From NCBI RefSeq assembly GCF_003550175.1, contig NZ_QXDF01000002.1, positions 186,001 through 250,000 on the forward strand: a stretch of DNA of 64,000 bases, in the 5' to 3' direction. The notes under the pieces are model-generated. The model had not been told where the DNA came from and did not search any database. It was given only the letters and a program-made list of their open reading frames with translations. Origin of the DNA: Dichotomicrobium thermohalophilum (GTDB lineage: Bacteria > Pseudomonadota > Alphaproteobacteria > Rhizobiales > Rhodomicrobiaceae). Shown here in pieces: positions 46,768 to 56,368 of the stretch. The position numbers were made by a program, and so were the translations under genes. Each line of letters begins with the position of its first letter. The first letter of the stretch is position 1.

Positions 46768-47081
46768 TGTGTCGCGGTTTGAGCCGGTCCATGCACGGTT
46801 GCGTATCAAGCGCTGGGACGGAGACTTTGCTGGTCCGGCTCCGGGCGCTGCCGAAGGGCTACAGCGAAGGATGGTATGACGGCCGGCGCTTCCGTGCGGC
46901 TGTTTCGGTGTCCCGCGACGGCCGGCGATGGAAGCTGTATGCAGAGGAGCTCGGCGGTCGGGGCCGGGTGAGCTGCAATCTTTACGTGCTTGATAGTGGC
47001 GTCCTGCTCAAGCCATGCGAAATGCCGGCCACGGAGGTTCTTGCTTTCGCAGCTAGCTACACACCTGACGGGATGGTCTGA
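46767..47081 (+). CDS. Small hypothetical protein coupled to carbonic anhydrase
   Basis: This 104-aa protein starts with an ATG that overlaps the carbonic anhydrase stop; a later in-frame ATG is at 46791. Its core GYSEGWYDGRRFRAAVSVSR and WKLYAEELGG, then LLKPCEMPATEV, looks like a small conserved soluble protein, seen in my memory next to other alphaproteobacterial genes, but I cannot name a family. The coupling suggests cotranslation. It is convergent with the HlyD gene, 14 bp away. Confidence 0.6.
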   Translation: MCRGLSRSMHGCVSSAGTETLLVRLRALPKGYSEGWYDGRRFRAAVSVSRDGRRWKLYAEELGGRGRVSCNLYVLDSGVLLKPCEMPATEVLAFAASYTPDGMV

Positions 47082-47095
47082 TCCCCGACAATGGT

Positions 47096-48412
47096 TCAAG
47101 CCTCCCGCATCGACCGCGCGAGGCTGTCGAAGATCGGGCGCAGCAGGTACTCGACGAGGGTGCGCTCGCCCGTCTTGATGTAGACCTCCGCAGGCATCCC
47201 GGGCAGGGTCTGGCGCGAGATGGCGTTGTCCGGCTCTTCGGGCTTCAGCGCCACGCGCACGGCATAATACGGCTTCTTTTGCTCGGCATTGGTGAGCTTG
47301 TCGGCGGAGACATAGATGACTTCGCCCGCCACGACCGGCGTCACCCGCTGGTTGAGGGCGCTCAGACGGACCCAGCTTTCCTGGCCAACGCGCACGAGAT
47401 CAATGTCCTGCGGCCGCACTTCGGCCTCGATCACGAGGTCGTCGTCCAGCGGCAGCAGCTCGATCATCTCCTGGCCCGAAGAGATGACGCCGCCTGCGGT
47501 GTATTCGGTAAGCTTGACGACGATGCCCTTGACCGGCGCGCGTACTTCCAGCCGCTCTACCACGCTGCGCGCCTGGCGCAGCTGCTCGCCGACATCGTCG
47601 CGCTGGCTGCGCACCTCGCGAAGTTGCTCGACCGCCTCCTCCACCCGCTTCGATTTGAGGTGAATGATCTGCGAGCGAATCTCCTGGATCCGCTCCTTGG
47701 CGCGGCCGATCTGGGCGGTGAGTGCGCCGACATTGCCCCTCAGCTTTGCACGCGACCGTTTCAAGGCGAGGAGTTTCGTGATCGACGTGAGCCCCTTATC
47801 GAACAGCGTCTCGACGCCCTCAAGCTCCTGTTCGACGAGGGACAGCTCGGCGGACACCGCCTCCCGTTGCGCTTCCAGCCCCGCGATTTCCTCGTCAATC
47901 GCGGCCTTGCGGCGACGCAGCACCAGAATCTCGTTGGCAAGCTCCTCCCGGCGGACGGCGAATTCGGCGCGCTGGCCTTCAAGGATTTCCTGCAGGTCCG
48001 CATCCTCGCTCGCCAAGAGTTGCGCGGGAAAGCGAAGCTCTGAGCGGCCGTGCTGCTCCGCCACGAGTCGCGCTTCGCGCGCGCGGAGGTTGTAATGCTT
48101 CAGCTCCAGCCGACGGAGCTTGGCGCGCGCGGCCGTCTCGTCCAACCGTAGAAGGAGTTGGCCCCGCTCCACGATGTCGCCCTCCTTGACGAGGATCTCG
48201 CGCACGATGCCGCCCTCGAAATGCTGGATGATCTTGTTGCGGCTGCTCGCCACGAAGCTTCCATGCGCGACGATGGCGCTGTTCAGGGGCGCGGTGATAC
48301 CCCAAGCGCCGATCGCGACGAAAGTCAGGACGACGATCCCCAGCCCTGCCGCCGCCGCAGCGAGAATGTTGCGTGGCGGCGCGGGGCGCTTTTTCCGGTC
48401 AACCTGTCGCAT
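47096..48412 (-). CDS. HlyD-type membrane fusion protein of type I secretion
   Basis: This 438-aa protein has one N-terminal membrane helix (LAAAAAGLGIVVLTFVAIGA), a lipoyl-like segment (IIQHFEGGIVREILVKEGD), a long coiled-coil middle part, and the beta-barrel end with GMPAEVYIKTGERT typical of PrtE/PrsE/HlyD adaptors. It bridges the inner-membrane ABC protein to an outer-membrane TolC-like channel, which is not encoded here. Its start overlaps the ABC gene end by 14 nt, so the exporter is one unit. Confidence 0.93.
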   Translation of the reverse strand: MRQVDRKKRPAPPRNILAAAAAGLGIVVLTFVAIGAWGITAPLNSAIVAHGSFVASSRNKIIQHFEGGIVREILVKEGDIVERGQLLLRLDETAARAKLRRLELKHYNLRAREARLVAEQHGRSELRFPAQLLASEDADLQEILEGQRAEFAVRREELANEILVLRRRKAAIDEEIAGLEAQREAVSAELSLVEQELEGVETLFDKGLTSITKLLALKRSRAKLRGNVGALTAQIGRAKERIQEIRSQIIHLKSKRVEEAVEQLREVRSQRDDVGEQLRQARSVVERLEVRAPVKGIVVKLTEYTAGGVISSGQEMIELLPLDDDLVIEAEVRPQDIDLVRVGQESWVRLSALNQRVTPVVAGEVIYVSADKLTNAEQKKPYYAVRVALKPEEPDNAISRQTLPGMPAEVYIKTGERTLVEYLLRPIFDSLARSMREA

Positions 48413-50144
48413 GACCGCCCACCGTGCTCATTGCGAGCGATGGCTCGCGGGATCGCGTAAAATAGCTCGGGGCGCACGGCGCCGAGCGCCCGGCAAGTGA
48501 GGCCATGACTTCGTCCCGTGCGCCGAACAAGGCGCGGGTGCCATCGCGCAGGACGAGCATCTTGTCGACGCGTGAAAGCAGCGCCGGCTTGTGCGTGATG
48601 ATGATGACTGTGGAGGCGTGCTCGCGGAGCCTGTCGAGGCACTTCACCAGGGCGACTTCCCCGTCGGAGTCGAGATTGGCGTTCGGCTCGTCCAGTACGA
48701 TCAGCCGGGGCAGGCGATACACGGCCCGGGCGAGCGCGATACGCTGGCGTTGCCCGCCGGAGAGCACGTGCCCGCCAGCGCCGATAACCGTATCGAAGCC
48801 GCTGGGCAAATGCAGGATCGTCTCCCTCGCCCCGGCGATTTCTGCCGCCTCCACGATGCGCGCGTCGTCCTGTGTGTCGAAGCGCGCGATGTTTTCGCTG
48901 ACCGTGCCTTCAAGCAACTCGACATCCTGCGGCATGTAGCCGAGATGCGGGCCGAGATCCGCCTTCGGCCAGCCGCTTATCTCCACGCCGTCCAGGCGGA
49001 TCGACCCTGTCGTGGCCGGCCAGAAACCGATGAGCAGCCGCGCAAGCGTCGTCTTGCCGGCGCCGCTGGGGCCGATCAGGCCCATGGCCTCGCCCGGGTG
49101 CAGTTCAAAGGAGACGCGCTTGAGCACAGGCTCGGCCTGGCCGGGCAGGCGCAGCGTTACGTCATCCGCGAGGAGCCGGCCTTCGGGCGGCGGCAATTTG
49201 GTCGCCGGCAGATCGCCCCCTGTATCGGCGAGCGTCTCCTTCAGCCGCGCATGGGCCGCGCGCGCGTCGATCACCTGTTTCCAGCCGCCGATCGCCGCCT
49301 GCACCGGCGCCAGCGCCCGGCCCATGATGATGGACGCGGCAATCATGACGCCGGGTGTTATGATTTGCTGCAAGGCCAGCCAGGCACCAAAGCCGAGAAT
49401 GGCGATCTGCAGGAGGAGCCGTACCGTCTTGGCCACCGCGTTGATCGCGGCGACCCGGTCGCTCGCCGATGCCTGAAAGGCCAGCCCGCTCTCGTGGTTG
49501 TCCAACCAGCGCTGTTCCAGCGCGCCGACCATGCCCATGGCGGTAACCGCTTCGGCGTTACGCGCCATGACGTCGACGCACTCGTTGGCCTTGCGGCTGT
49601 CGCTGGCGGCGGTCTGCATCGGTCCGCGCGCGGCAACTTCGCCGAGGATCGCAAGACCCAGAATGATGAGCGCACCAACCAGCGCGACCGTGCCCAGCAG
49701 CGGGCTGAACAGGAAGATGATGACCAGATAGAGCGGGGTCCACGGCGCATCCATCAGCGCCAGCATGCCGGAGCCGGAGAGAAAGCTGCGCAGCGTTGCC
49801 AGGTCGCGCAGCGGCTGGCCCGCCGCAGATCCGGGCTTGTTGAGCGCGGCGCGGAACAGCGGGCTGCTGAGCTTCTCGTCGAGCACCGCGCCGACGCGCA
49901 CCAGAACCCGGGAGCGCGCGATATCCACCAATGTGTTCAGGACGAGCAAGCCGACGGCGAGGATGCTCAGCATGATCAGCGTGTCGGTACTCATCGAGGC
50001 GAGCACGCGGTCGTAGATTTGCAGCATGTAGAGCGGGACGGTGAGCATCGCGATGTTGATGAACAGGCTGAACACCGCAACGATGAAGAAGGCCCCGCGT
50101 AACGACCTGAATGCCTTTTTCAGAGGGTTATGTTGATGGCTCAT
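48399..50144 (-). CDS. Type I secretion ABC transporter, permease/ATPase (PrtD-like)
   Basis: This 581-aa protein has an N-terminal six-helix transporter domain and an ATPase with Walker A GPSGAGKTT, signature LSGGQRQRIALAR and Walker B LIVLDEPNANLD. It has no peptidase domain, as in the exporters for RTX proteins. The start at 50144 (MSHQHNPLKKAF) is chosen over an in-frame upstream ATG at 50258. It is co-oriented with the peroxidase upstream and HlyD downstream, so it probably exports the peroxidase. Confidence 0.92.
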   Translation of the reverse strand: MSHQHNPLKKAFRSLRGAFFIVAVFSLFINIAMLTVPLYMLQIYDRVLASMSTDTLIMLSILAVGLLVLNTLVDIARSRVLVRVGAVLDEKLSSPLFRAALNKPGSAAGQPLRDLATLRSFLSGSGMLALMDAPWTPLYLVIIFLFSPLLGTVALVGALIILGLAILGEVAARGPMQTAASDSRKANECVDVMARNAEAVTAMGMVGALEQRWLDNHESGLAFQASASDRVAAINAVAKTVRLLLQIAILGFGAWLALQQIITPGVMIAASIIMGRALAPVQAAIGGWKQVIDARAAHARLKETLADTGGDLPATKLPPPEGRLLADDVTLRLPGQAEPVLKRVSFELHPGEAMGLIGPSGAGKTTLARLLIGFWPATTGSIRLDGVEISGWPKADLGPHLGYMPQDVELLEGTVSENIARFDTQDDARIVEAAEIAGARETILHLPSGFDTVIGAGGHVLSGGQRQRIALARAVYRLPRLIVLDEPNANLDSDGEVALVKCLDRLREHASTVIIITHKPALLSRVDKMLVLRDGTRALFGARDEVMASLAGRSAPCAPSYFTRSREPSLAMSTVGGHATG

Positions 50145-50275
50145 GCTGTTGGCCGGCACCCGATGACGGTTTTCAAGCTCGGCGGCCAGACGACCGCGGC
50201 GACTTCGGATCAGGCGCGGACCCACGGCGCGGATGCCTGCGGAGCCCGGCCTGAGCAAGCGGTAAGAAATCCCGC

Positions 50276-52627
50276 TCAGACGTAGAGACCGTCAGAGTCC
50301 TGATCGAGGATGAAGTTGTCCTCGTCCAGCCGCCAGAGCTTCACACCGACCAATTCGACCTTGTCGCCATTTTCGCTCAGCTCGATGGTCGTTCCCCCGC
50401 GCTTGTGGGTGGAAGCCGTTTTCACCTCGTCGACCGAACTGAAGCCGTAGTCCGAGAGGTCGAGCTTGTCGTGCCGGCCGAAGCCGATGACCTTGTCATG
50501 GCCGCTACCCTGCTCGAACACGAACGTGTCGGAGCCGAAGCCGCCGAACATGACGTCGTTTCCGTGGCCGCCGTTCATCAGGTCGTCACCGAGGCCGCCA
50601 TACATCCGGTCGTGGCCTTCGCTGCCGTAGATGTCATCGTCGCCCTGGCGGCCCATCAGGCGGTCGTTGCCTTCGAAGCCAATCACGAGATCATGACTCG
50701 ATGTGCCCACAAGAAAGTCGTCATGATCATCGCCGCCGATCCGGTCGTGCGCGATGAAAGCATCATCCTGCAGATACGCGATGTCTGTGTTCCGCTTGAT
50801 GATTTCGGAAAACGAAGTTTGCTTGATCTCGTCCAGAAGCAGCGGGTTGTCCGCCAAGCGCTTTTCAAAATAATAGCTGTCGCCGTCCCGCAGCCGGACG
50901 AATTGGTCAACGACGATTGTCTGGAAGCTTTCCCCCAGTTGTGAGCCCTCCACCGGCTCCTCGATCAGGCCGCCGATCCAGAGATCGACGTCGTCCACGG
51001 TGTCATAGTGCCCGGCAAGCGCATCGGCGAGGTCACGATTCCCGCCCGTGAGGTCCAGGAAGCTCTGATGCTTGCCGAGACCCAACTCGTCGCGAACTTC
51101 ATTCAATGTCCCCAGGCCGTGGTCGAGGCCGCGGAGGTGATTGAGGACCGAAAGATCGCGGACCTGCACGCCTCCGGGGCTCGGGAACAGGAGGCTCCGC
51201 ACGTCTTCAACCAGATGCTGATCAATCTCTTGCGCGGTCTGCTCCGCTATACCCCGCACAAGCGTGTCGACCGAGCCGGCGTCCTTCAGAATGGCAGCAT
51301 TGAAGAACATCTGCGACAGCGCGAGGTCGCCGGCCGAGTCCCCGTTCTCCCGCGTACGCAGAACTTGCGACGACAGCAGGCTGTGACCGAGCCGGAAAGC
51401 CGCAGTGGCAAACTCATGGGAGATGCCGGCATTGATCGTCGGGTCGTAGCCTCCGTATTCCGGGATGTTTTCAGCGCCCACCAGCAACGGCAACCACTCG
51501 TCGAATACGATATGCTGCATGAGGGCTTCGACCTTGATTTTCGTGGCGTCGAAAATGTCATCGGCTGACCAATCCGGGAATTTCGTCCGAAGCTCCTCCG
51601 CGATGCGGTTATGCTCCTTGACCCAGATCGTGTGCATTGAGGTGAGTGCACTGTTTTCACCGGCACGGACGTCACCGGCCTGAAACTGGTCGCGGGGAGA
51701 GTCACCGATCGGCAGCAGATCGCCGCCTGCGCTCGTTGCGAGCAGCCAGGGTTTGTCAGTGTCGCGCAAGCTCGCGAGAGTCGCTTGGTCGGAGCCATAC
51801 ACGCTGCTGGCATCGACAAAACTCGTAATCCCGTTCGCATGTTGAGGCGGGTTGCTCGCGTCGCTGCCTGTTCCGTCAACCTTGGTCGAGCTTTCTATGC
51901 CAAGCTTGGCGCCCACGAAATTCGGGTTTGGTTCGTCCTCGGGCGCTATGATGTACGGGCCTTCCTCGGTGCCCTCGGCCGCGATGTCGATGTCGTGGTC
52001 GATGAACTGTCCGAAGAAGGTGAACAGGTCGTTCACCCCGAACGAATTTTCGATTGGCGCATCCTGCTTGATGACGTCATTGGAGAGCGCGCGATAGTTC
52101 GTGCGCGGCTCAAGCGGCTCCGTCGAGTCGCCGTGATATTCGTAATAGGCCTTGGTCAGCCGCAAGAACTGGCTGTCCGCCGCGCCCCAGTTCTCATAAG
52201 CGTCATTGTTTCCCGACCCGTCCATCGAGCGCATTTCAAGATCCCTCAACGCCTCATGGGGGTCGCCGCTCTGATCGGGCGGGGTGTCGGGGTCCTTGTC
52301 CGGTTTGTCGTCAGGATCGTCGAAAGGCCAACCGGGTATGTGGAACGGCGGCTTGTGAAAGTCCGGCTTGTCAAAGTCGGGCTTTTGAGGTTGCCAGTGT
52401 GGAAGACTGTCCCAGCGCCCTATCTTGTCATAAGCGTTGTTATCGTGATCGTCCCGGGAGTCATGCGTCTTGCTTCCGTAATCGAAGCGCAAATTTTCCG
52501 ATTTTTCGTCCTTGTCGGCGCGGGTGGCCCGTTTGTCGACGTCTCGGTGGAATGTCTCAATCTCGTCAGCGAAAAGTTTTGCCATATAGGCAAATACATC
52601 CTGGTTCCCTTTGCCGAGGGTCTTCAT
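50276..52627 (-). CDS. Secreted animal-type heme peroxidase with RTX C-terminus
   Basis: This 783-aa protein is a peroxidasin/cyclooxygenase-type heme peroxidase. Residues matching myeloperoxidase are present: D210 and H211 in FFGQFIDHDI (heme ester and distal His), R321 and E324 in GDVRAGENSALTSMH (catalytic Arg and second ester), and H415 in FRLGHSLL (proximal His). Residues about 640-710 contain RTX-type Ca-binding nonapeptides (GGxGxDxx, as in GGLGDDLMNGGHGND). There is no N-terminal signal, so a C-terminal type I secretion signal is expected. GGGAGAG precedes the ATG. The ABC and HlyD genes follow. Substrates may be halides or phenols, but this is not visible. Confidence 0.9.
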   Translation of the reverse strand: MKTLGKGNQDVFAYMAKLFADEIETFHRDVDKRATRADKDEKSENLRFDYGSKTHDSRDDHDNNAYDKIGRWDSLPHWQPQKPDFDKPDFHKPPFHIPGWPFDDPDDKPDKDPDTPPDQSGDPHEALRDLEMRSMDGSGNNDAYENWGAADSQFLRLTKAYYEYHGDSTEPLEPRTNYRALSNDVIKQDAPIENSFGVNDLFTFFGQFIDHDIDIAAEGTEEGPYIIAPEDEPNPNFVGAKLGIESSTKVDGTGSDASNPPQHANGITSFVDASSVYGSDQATLASLRDTDKPWLLATSAGGDLLPIGDSPRDQFQAGDVRAGENSALTSMHTIWVKEHNRIAEELRTKFPDWSADDIFDATKIKVEALMQHIVFDEWLPLLVGAENIPEYGGYDPTINAGISHEFATAAFRLGHSLLSSQVLRTRENGDSAGDLALSQMFFNAAILKDAGSVDTLVRGIAEQTAQEIDQHLVEDVRSLLFPSPGGVQVRDLSVLNHLRGLDHGLGTLNEVRDELGLGKHQSFLDLTGGNRDLADALAGHYDTVDDVDLWIGGLIEEPVEGSQLGESFQTIVVDQFVRLRDGDSYYFEKRLADNPLLLDEIKQTSFSEIIKRNTDIAYLQDDAFIAHDRIGGDDHDDFLVGTSSHDLVIGFEGNDRLMGRQGDDDIYGSEGHDRMYGGLGDDLMNGGHGNDVMFGGFGSDTFVFEQGSGHDKVIGFGRHDKLDLSDYGFSSVDEVKTASTHKRGGTTIELSENGDKVELVGVKLWRLDEDNFILDQDSDGLYV

Positions 52628-53114
52628 GGCCTCTCTCCCTTACCCAAACCCCATCGTGGACTGCCTCCGAGTGGGTACAGCGATGTTCTCTCGGATATGG
52701 ATAAATAGTCCTTGACTTTGGGGCGAGACCAATGCTGAAGTTCATTTATTATTGCCTTTTTATTATGCCGAGTGTGTTTTTATTATTCAAGTCGAGCGCG
52801 TTTTGCTTGAAAGTTCATTCGCCACGCTCCGCGGATTTCAATAAAATGCAGCCTTGGGAGATGTGCAGGCGCGGTCGGATGCGCCCGCGCCCGGTCGAGG
52901 CGAAGGCGGAGGTGGCGGGATTCCGGCGGCGAGTCATTCGTTATGTCGGCATGACCAGAGAGCGGGAAGGAATCTGCGGGGGCGGCGAAGGGTGAAAGCG
53001 GGCCGGAGATATTCGATGAGGGGAGCGCGTAATACCCGAGCCGGCAGCGCGACAAATCAGGGGCAGCCTGCCGAGGGGAAGAGGCAGAACCTGGTCGACA
53101 ATGTTCGAGATGGA
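52628..53114. other. Intergenic region with an AT-rich tract
   Basis: No gene is recognised between the peroxidase start and the tRNA-Arg gene. From about 52728 to 52815 it is unusually rich in A and T and probably carries the peroxidase promoter. An 87-aa frame there (52732-52995) lacks a ribosome site and is not accepted. Confidence 0.45.
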
Positions 53115-53191
53115 TGGCGCACCGGGGAGGATTCGAACCCCCGACCCCCAGATTCGTAGTCTGGTGCTCTATCCAGCTGAGCTACCGGTGC
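53115..53191 (-). tRNA. tRNA-Arg (anticodon ACG)
   Basis: On the minus strand the acceptor GCACCGG/CCGGTGC encloses a full cloverleaf with encoded CCA. The anticodon stem CCAGA/TCTGG holds CTACGAA, giving anticodon ACG, which is read as ICG for CGN codons. It is 77 nt with CCA. Confidence 0.96.
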
Positions 53192-53325
53192 TGATCGTTG
53201 TCACGCGGCCCCTGGGAAGGGCCGTAGCCGCCGCACGCATAACGTGCCAGCGCCTCGAACCGCCGTTGTAGTCCTTCGAGTCCTGCAAGGCAAGCCCTGA
53301 CTGCCAGCCCTGAGACGCCGAGCCG

Positions 53326-54825
53326 CTACGAGTTCTCCTGGTGCGACGCGCGGTCCGCGCTGTCGGGCAGTTCGATACGGAACGTCGCACCCGCGCTGTT
53401 ATCGGCCAGCTCGATCCGGCCGCCGTGGGCGCGCACCAACTCTGATGCAATCGCCAGCCCGAGCCCCGTGCCACCGTTGCGGACTGAACCGCGGAAGGCG
53501 GCGAACAGGTTCTCCTGAGCCTTGGCGGGAATGCCCGGGCCAGTATCCGAGACCTGCAGCCTGATCATGTCGCCATGCCGGCGCGCGGTAACGGTAACAA
53601 GCGCCTCGTGCGCTTCACGGCTCTCCTCCAGGGCTTCGCAAGCGTTGCGCACGAGATTGGCGACCACGCGGTAGATTTGGTCACGATCAGCGTAAACGTC
53701 CAGGCCTGCCGGCACGTCGATGTGCCACGCGATGCCCTCGCGCGGCAGCATCAGCGCATCCCCCACTTCCTCGATTAGCGGACGTAACGGGAAGCGCTCG
53801 CGCTCGGGCGGCGGCTCTTCGCTACGGCCGTATTTCAGCGTGTCGGAGCACAGCCGGATCGCCCGGTCCAGCGAGGCGATCAGCTTCGGCGCAAAGCGCT
53901 GCACGGTCGGATCCGGGATAGAGCCCATGCGGTCGGAGATGAGTTGCGCGCTCGAGAGCATGTTGCGAAGGTCGTGATTGATCTTGCTCACGGCGAGGCC
54001 CAGCGCGGCCAGACGGCTTTTCTGGCGCAGCAGGTTGGTGAGCTGGCCCTGCATGTCGGCCAGTTCGCTCTCGACGATTCCGATCTCGTCCGAGCGCCTG
54101 GACGGCGCGATGGCGCGCGCGGGGTCCTCCGGGTCTTCGCCGAAAGCCACCATGTTCTGCGTGAGCCTGGAAATCGGCTTCACCAGCAAACCGTTCAGCG
54201 AGATATAGACCAGGGTTGCGGCAATCAGCGAGATCAGCAAGGACAGCGCAAGGATGTTCAGCCCGTAGCGGACCATCGCCGCTTTCAACAGACTTTCATC
54301 CAGAATGATCTCGATAAAGGCGCCGTCGCCGGCCTGGACAGGGCCGATCACGCGGATCATGCGCCCGTCGGGCGCGATGAAGGTGTGGAGCGCATCGCCA
54401 ATTAGCGTGAGCCAGGAGGCGTCCCGCAGGTCATAGCTCGCATCCACGCTGCTGGGCATGTCCCGCTCGAGCAGCAGGCTGCGAAAATCCTCGCGCTTGA
54501 GCGCCACAGCCTCCACCTTCGCCGTGTCGAGCAGATCGCTCCGCAGGTCCTGGGGCAGCGTGCCGACCGGCGCGGCCTCGACCGAAAGCGCCGCGATGCG
54601 CGCCGCCATCAGGCGCTCGCCAAGCCAGTTCTTCCGGTAATTTGCGACTGACGGCACGAAGATCAGCACTTCCGCGATCATCACGAAGAGGATGGTCAGC
54701 CACAAGAGCTTGGCCGACAGCCCCATGCGGATGACGCGGCGCTTGCGCTCGGCTCCGTTCGACGTTTCCGACGTGGTGCTTTCGCCGTCTTGCTTCGCGC
54801 CTGTGCCGGGCAACAACACGGTCAC
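53326..54825 (-). CDS. Membrane sensor histidine kinase
   Basis: This 499-aa protein has an N-terminal membrane helix (LLWLTILFVMIAEVLIFVPS), a periplasmic region with FRSLLLERDMP, a second helix pair (LALSLLISLIAATLVYISLN), a HAMP-like linker, the His box in SKINHDLRNMLSSAQ, and ATPase boxes NLVRNACEALEE, DTGPGIP and GGTGLGLAI. The GTG at 54825 with GAGGAACGCC upstream is chosen; a longer frame reaches 54924 but would overlap the FAD enzyme gene. No receiver partner is adjacent. It lies 73 bp after the FAD enzyme gene in the same direction. Its signal is unknown. Confidence 0.9.
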   Translation of the reverse strand: MTVLLPGTGAKQDGESTTSETSNGAERKRRVIRMGLSAKLLWLTILFVMIAEVLIFVPSVANYRKNWLGERLMAARIAALSVEAAPVGTLPQDLRSDLLDTAKVEAVALKREDFRSLLLERDMPSSVDASYDLRDASWLTLIGDALHTFIAPDGRMIRVIGPVQAGDGAFIEIILDESLLKAAMVRYGLNILALSLLISLIAATLVYISLNGLLVKPISRLTQNMVAFGEDPEDPARAIAPSRRSDEIGIVESELADMQGQLTNLLRQKSRLAALGLAVSKINHDLRNMLSSAQLISDRMGSIPDPTVQRFAPKLIASLDRAIRLCSDTLKYGRSEEPPPERERFPLRPLIEEVGDALMLPREGIAWHIDVPAGLDVYADRDQIYRVVANLVRNACEALEESREAHEALVTVTARRHGDMIRLQVSDTGPGIPAKAQENLFAAFRGSVRNGGTGLGLAIASELVRAHGGRIELADNSAGATFRIELPDSADRASHQENS

Positions 54826-54898
54826 GGCGTTCCTCGGAATTCGGTGTTCCGCGCCCACGACCGCGCCGCGAGAGCGGAATTTCGTAACTGCCTCCGGT

Positions 54899-56323
54899 TT
54901 ACCCCAATTTTCGCAACAAGCCAATCACGCGCCGGATCATGGGGTTTGTGAGGCTCGGTGTGTAGAAGTTGATCGCGGCGCGCTTGTTGATCTCCGCAAG
55001 CGTCGGATAGGGCGACACGATACTCGCCAGTGCGCCGATCTTCATGTTCTTGTGCATCGCCAGGCTCCACATCTGGATCAGTTCGCCCGCCTGCTCCCCG
55101 ACCATGCTCGCGCCGATGACGCGTCCGCGCCTGGTGGTGATGACCTTGAGGAAGCCATCCGTCGCGCGCTCGGCCTGGGCGCGGTCGTTGTCGCTGTAGG
55201 GCCAGCGGTAGACATGGACCTTCCTGTACTTCTTGCGCGCCTCCTCTTCCGTCAGGCCGACCTGCGCCAGTTCCGGATCGGTAAAGGTCACGCGCGGCAA
55301 GATCTCCTCATTGACCTTCGCAGGCAGGCGGAACAGCGCATTCTTGATGACCACGCTGGCGTGGTAGTTGGCGACGTGGGTGAACTGCAGCCCGCCGGTT
55401 ACGTCACCGATGGCATAGACGCGCCTGTTGCTTGTGCGCAGGCCCTTGTCGACCTTGATGCCGGTACGGTCATGGCGCACCGCGGCGTTGTCCAGATTGA
55501 GCTTCTCGATGTTCGGCCGGCGGCCGGTCGCCAGAAGCAGATGCGAGCCATCGATGGAGTAGGACTGTCCGCCACGCGCGAAAAGCACCTGAACGCGGTC
55601 GCCGAACGGCTCGAAACGCTCCACGCGTGCGTCGGAGATGATTTCGACGCCTTCGGACTCCATCTGGCGCAATACCACCTCGGCCAGTTCCGGGTCTTCC
55701 TTTGCCAGGGGCGTGAACGCCTCCAGCACCGCGACCTCGGTGCCAAGGCGGCGAAAAGCGTGCGCAAGCTCCATCCCGATCGGGCCGCCGCCGACGACGA
55801 TCAGCTTTTCGATCCGCTGCTTGTTGTCGAAGATCGTCTCGTTGGTGAAATAGGGCACCCGCTCGATACCGGGGATCGGCGGCAGGGCCGGGGAGGAGCC
55901 CGTGGCAATGACGAAGCGGCGCGCCTTGATCTCGCGCCCGTCGGCAATGACGGTTTCCTTGTCGCGGAAGCGCGCTTCGCCCTTGATCACGTTGACGCCC
56001 AGCCCTGTGAACCGCTCTACCGAGTCGTTAGGTTCGATGGCCGCGATCACTTCGTGGATGTGATCGTGAACCCGGTCGAACTCCACAGCCGGCTCCAGAG
56101 GCTTGATCCCAAATGGGCCGGAGGCCCGCATTGTATGGGCGCGCCTGGCCGCGGCGATCAGCGATTTCGAGGGCACGCAACCATAGTTGAGGCAGTCGCC
56201 GCCCATCTTGTCGCGCTCGATCAGCACGACGTCCACGCCGAACTGCGCGGCCGCTGCCGCCACCGATAGCCCGCCGGAGCCTGCGCCGATCACGCACAGG
56301 TCTGGCGTCAACTGCTCCGCCAT
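54899..56323 (-). CDS. FAD-dependent pyridine nucleotide-disulfide oxidoreductase (MerA/TMEM64-associated type)
   Basis: This 474-aa protein has the FAD motif GAGSGG, the redox cysteines C44 and C49 in CLNYGCVPSK, and NAD-binding VVGGGPIGMELA. The C-terminal catalytic HAHPT of lipoamide dehydrogenase is PYPTLAE here, so it is not a lipoamide dehydrogenase. It resembles mercuric-reductase-like proteins that are often encoded with TVP38/TMEM64 membrane proteins, as here 45 bp upstream. The substrate is unknown. Confidence 0.87.
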   Translation of the reverse strand: MAEQLTPDLCVIGAGSGGLSVAAAAAQFGVDVVLIERDKMGGDCLNYGCVPSKSLIAAARRAHTMRASGPFGIKPLEPAVEFDRVHDHIHEVIAAIEPNDSVERFTGLGVNVIKGEARFRDKETVIADGREIKARRFVIATGSSPALPPIPGIERVPYFTNETIFDNKQRIEKLIVVGGGPIGMELAHAFRRLGTEVAVLEAFTPLAKEDPELAEVVLRQMESEGVEIISDARVERFEPFGDRVQVLFARGGQSYSIDGSHLLLATGRRPNIEKLNLDNAAVRHDRTGIKVDKGLRTSNRRVYAIGDVTGGLQFTHVANYHASVVIKNALFRLPAKVNEEILPRVTFTDPELAQVGLTEEEARKKYRKVHVYRWPYSDNDRAQAERATDGFLKVITTRRGRVIGASMVGEQAGELIQMWSLAMHKNMKIGALASIVSPYPTLAEINKRAAINFYTPSLTNPMIRRVIGLLRKLG

Positions 56324-56368
56324 AGAATGCCCCCTTTGTTTGTCGTGGCCTGCCCGCGCGATGATGCG

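Noticed and set aside
48591-50102. 503-aa open frame antisense to the type I ABC gene
   Set aside because: The real gene has Walker A, signature and Walker B motifs; the antisense product is rich in Arg, Asp and His with no domain.
50480-50730. Short repeats that could suggest a CRISPR or tandem DNA repeat
   Set aside because: They are degenerate codons for RTX nonapeptides inside the peroxidase gene; no equal-length spacers or identical repeats.
52732-52995. 87-aa frame with a hydrophobic start in the AT-rich region
   Set aside because: There is no ribosome site, and composition changes abruptly from hydrophobic to Arg-rich; more likely a promoter region read by chance.
54692-56269. 525-aa open frame antisense to the FAD oxidoreductase
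   Set aside because: The complementary frame encodes a full disulfide oxidoreductase; the antisense product has no fold signature.
54899-56323. Lipoamide dehydrogenase (lpd) for the FAD enzyme
   Set aside because: The catalytic His of HAHPT is replaced (PYPT), and no 2-oxoacid dehydrogenase genes are nearby; it is closer to mercuric-reductase-like TMEM64-associated proteins.
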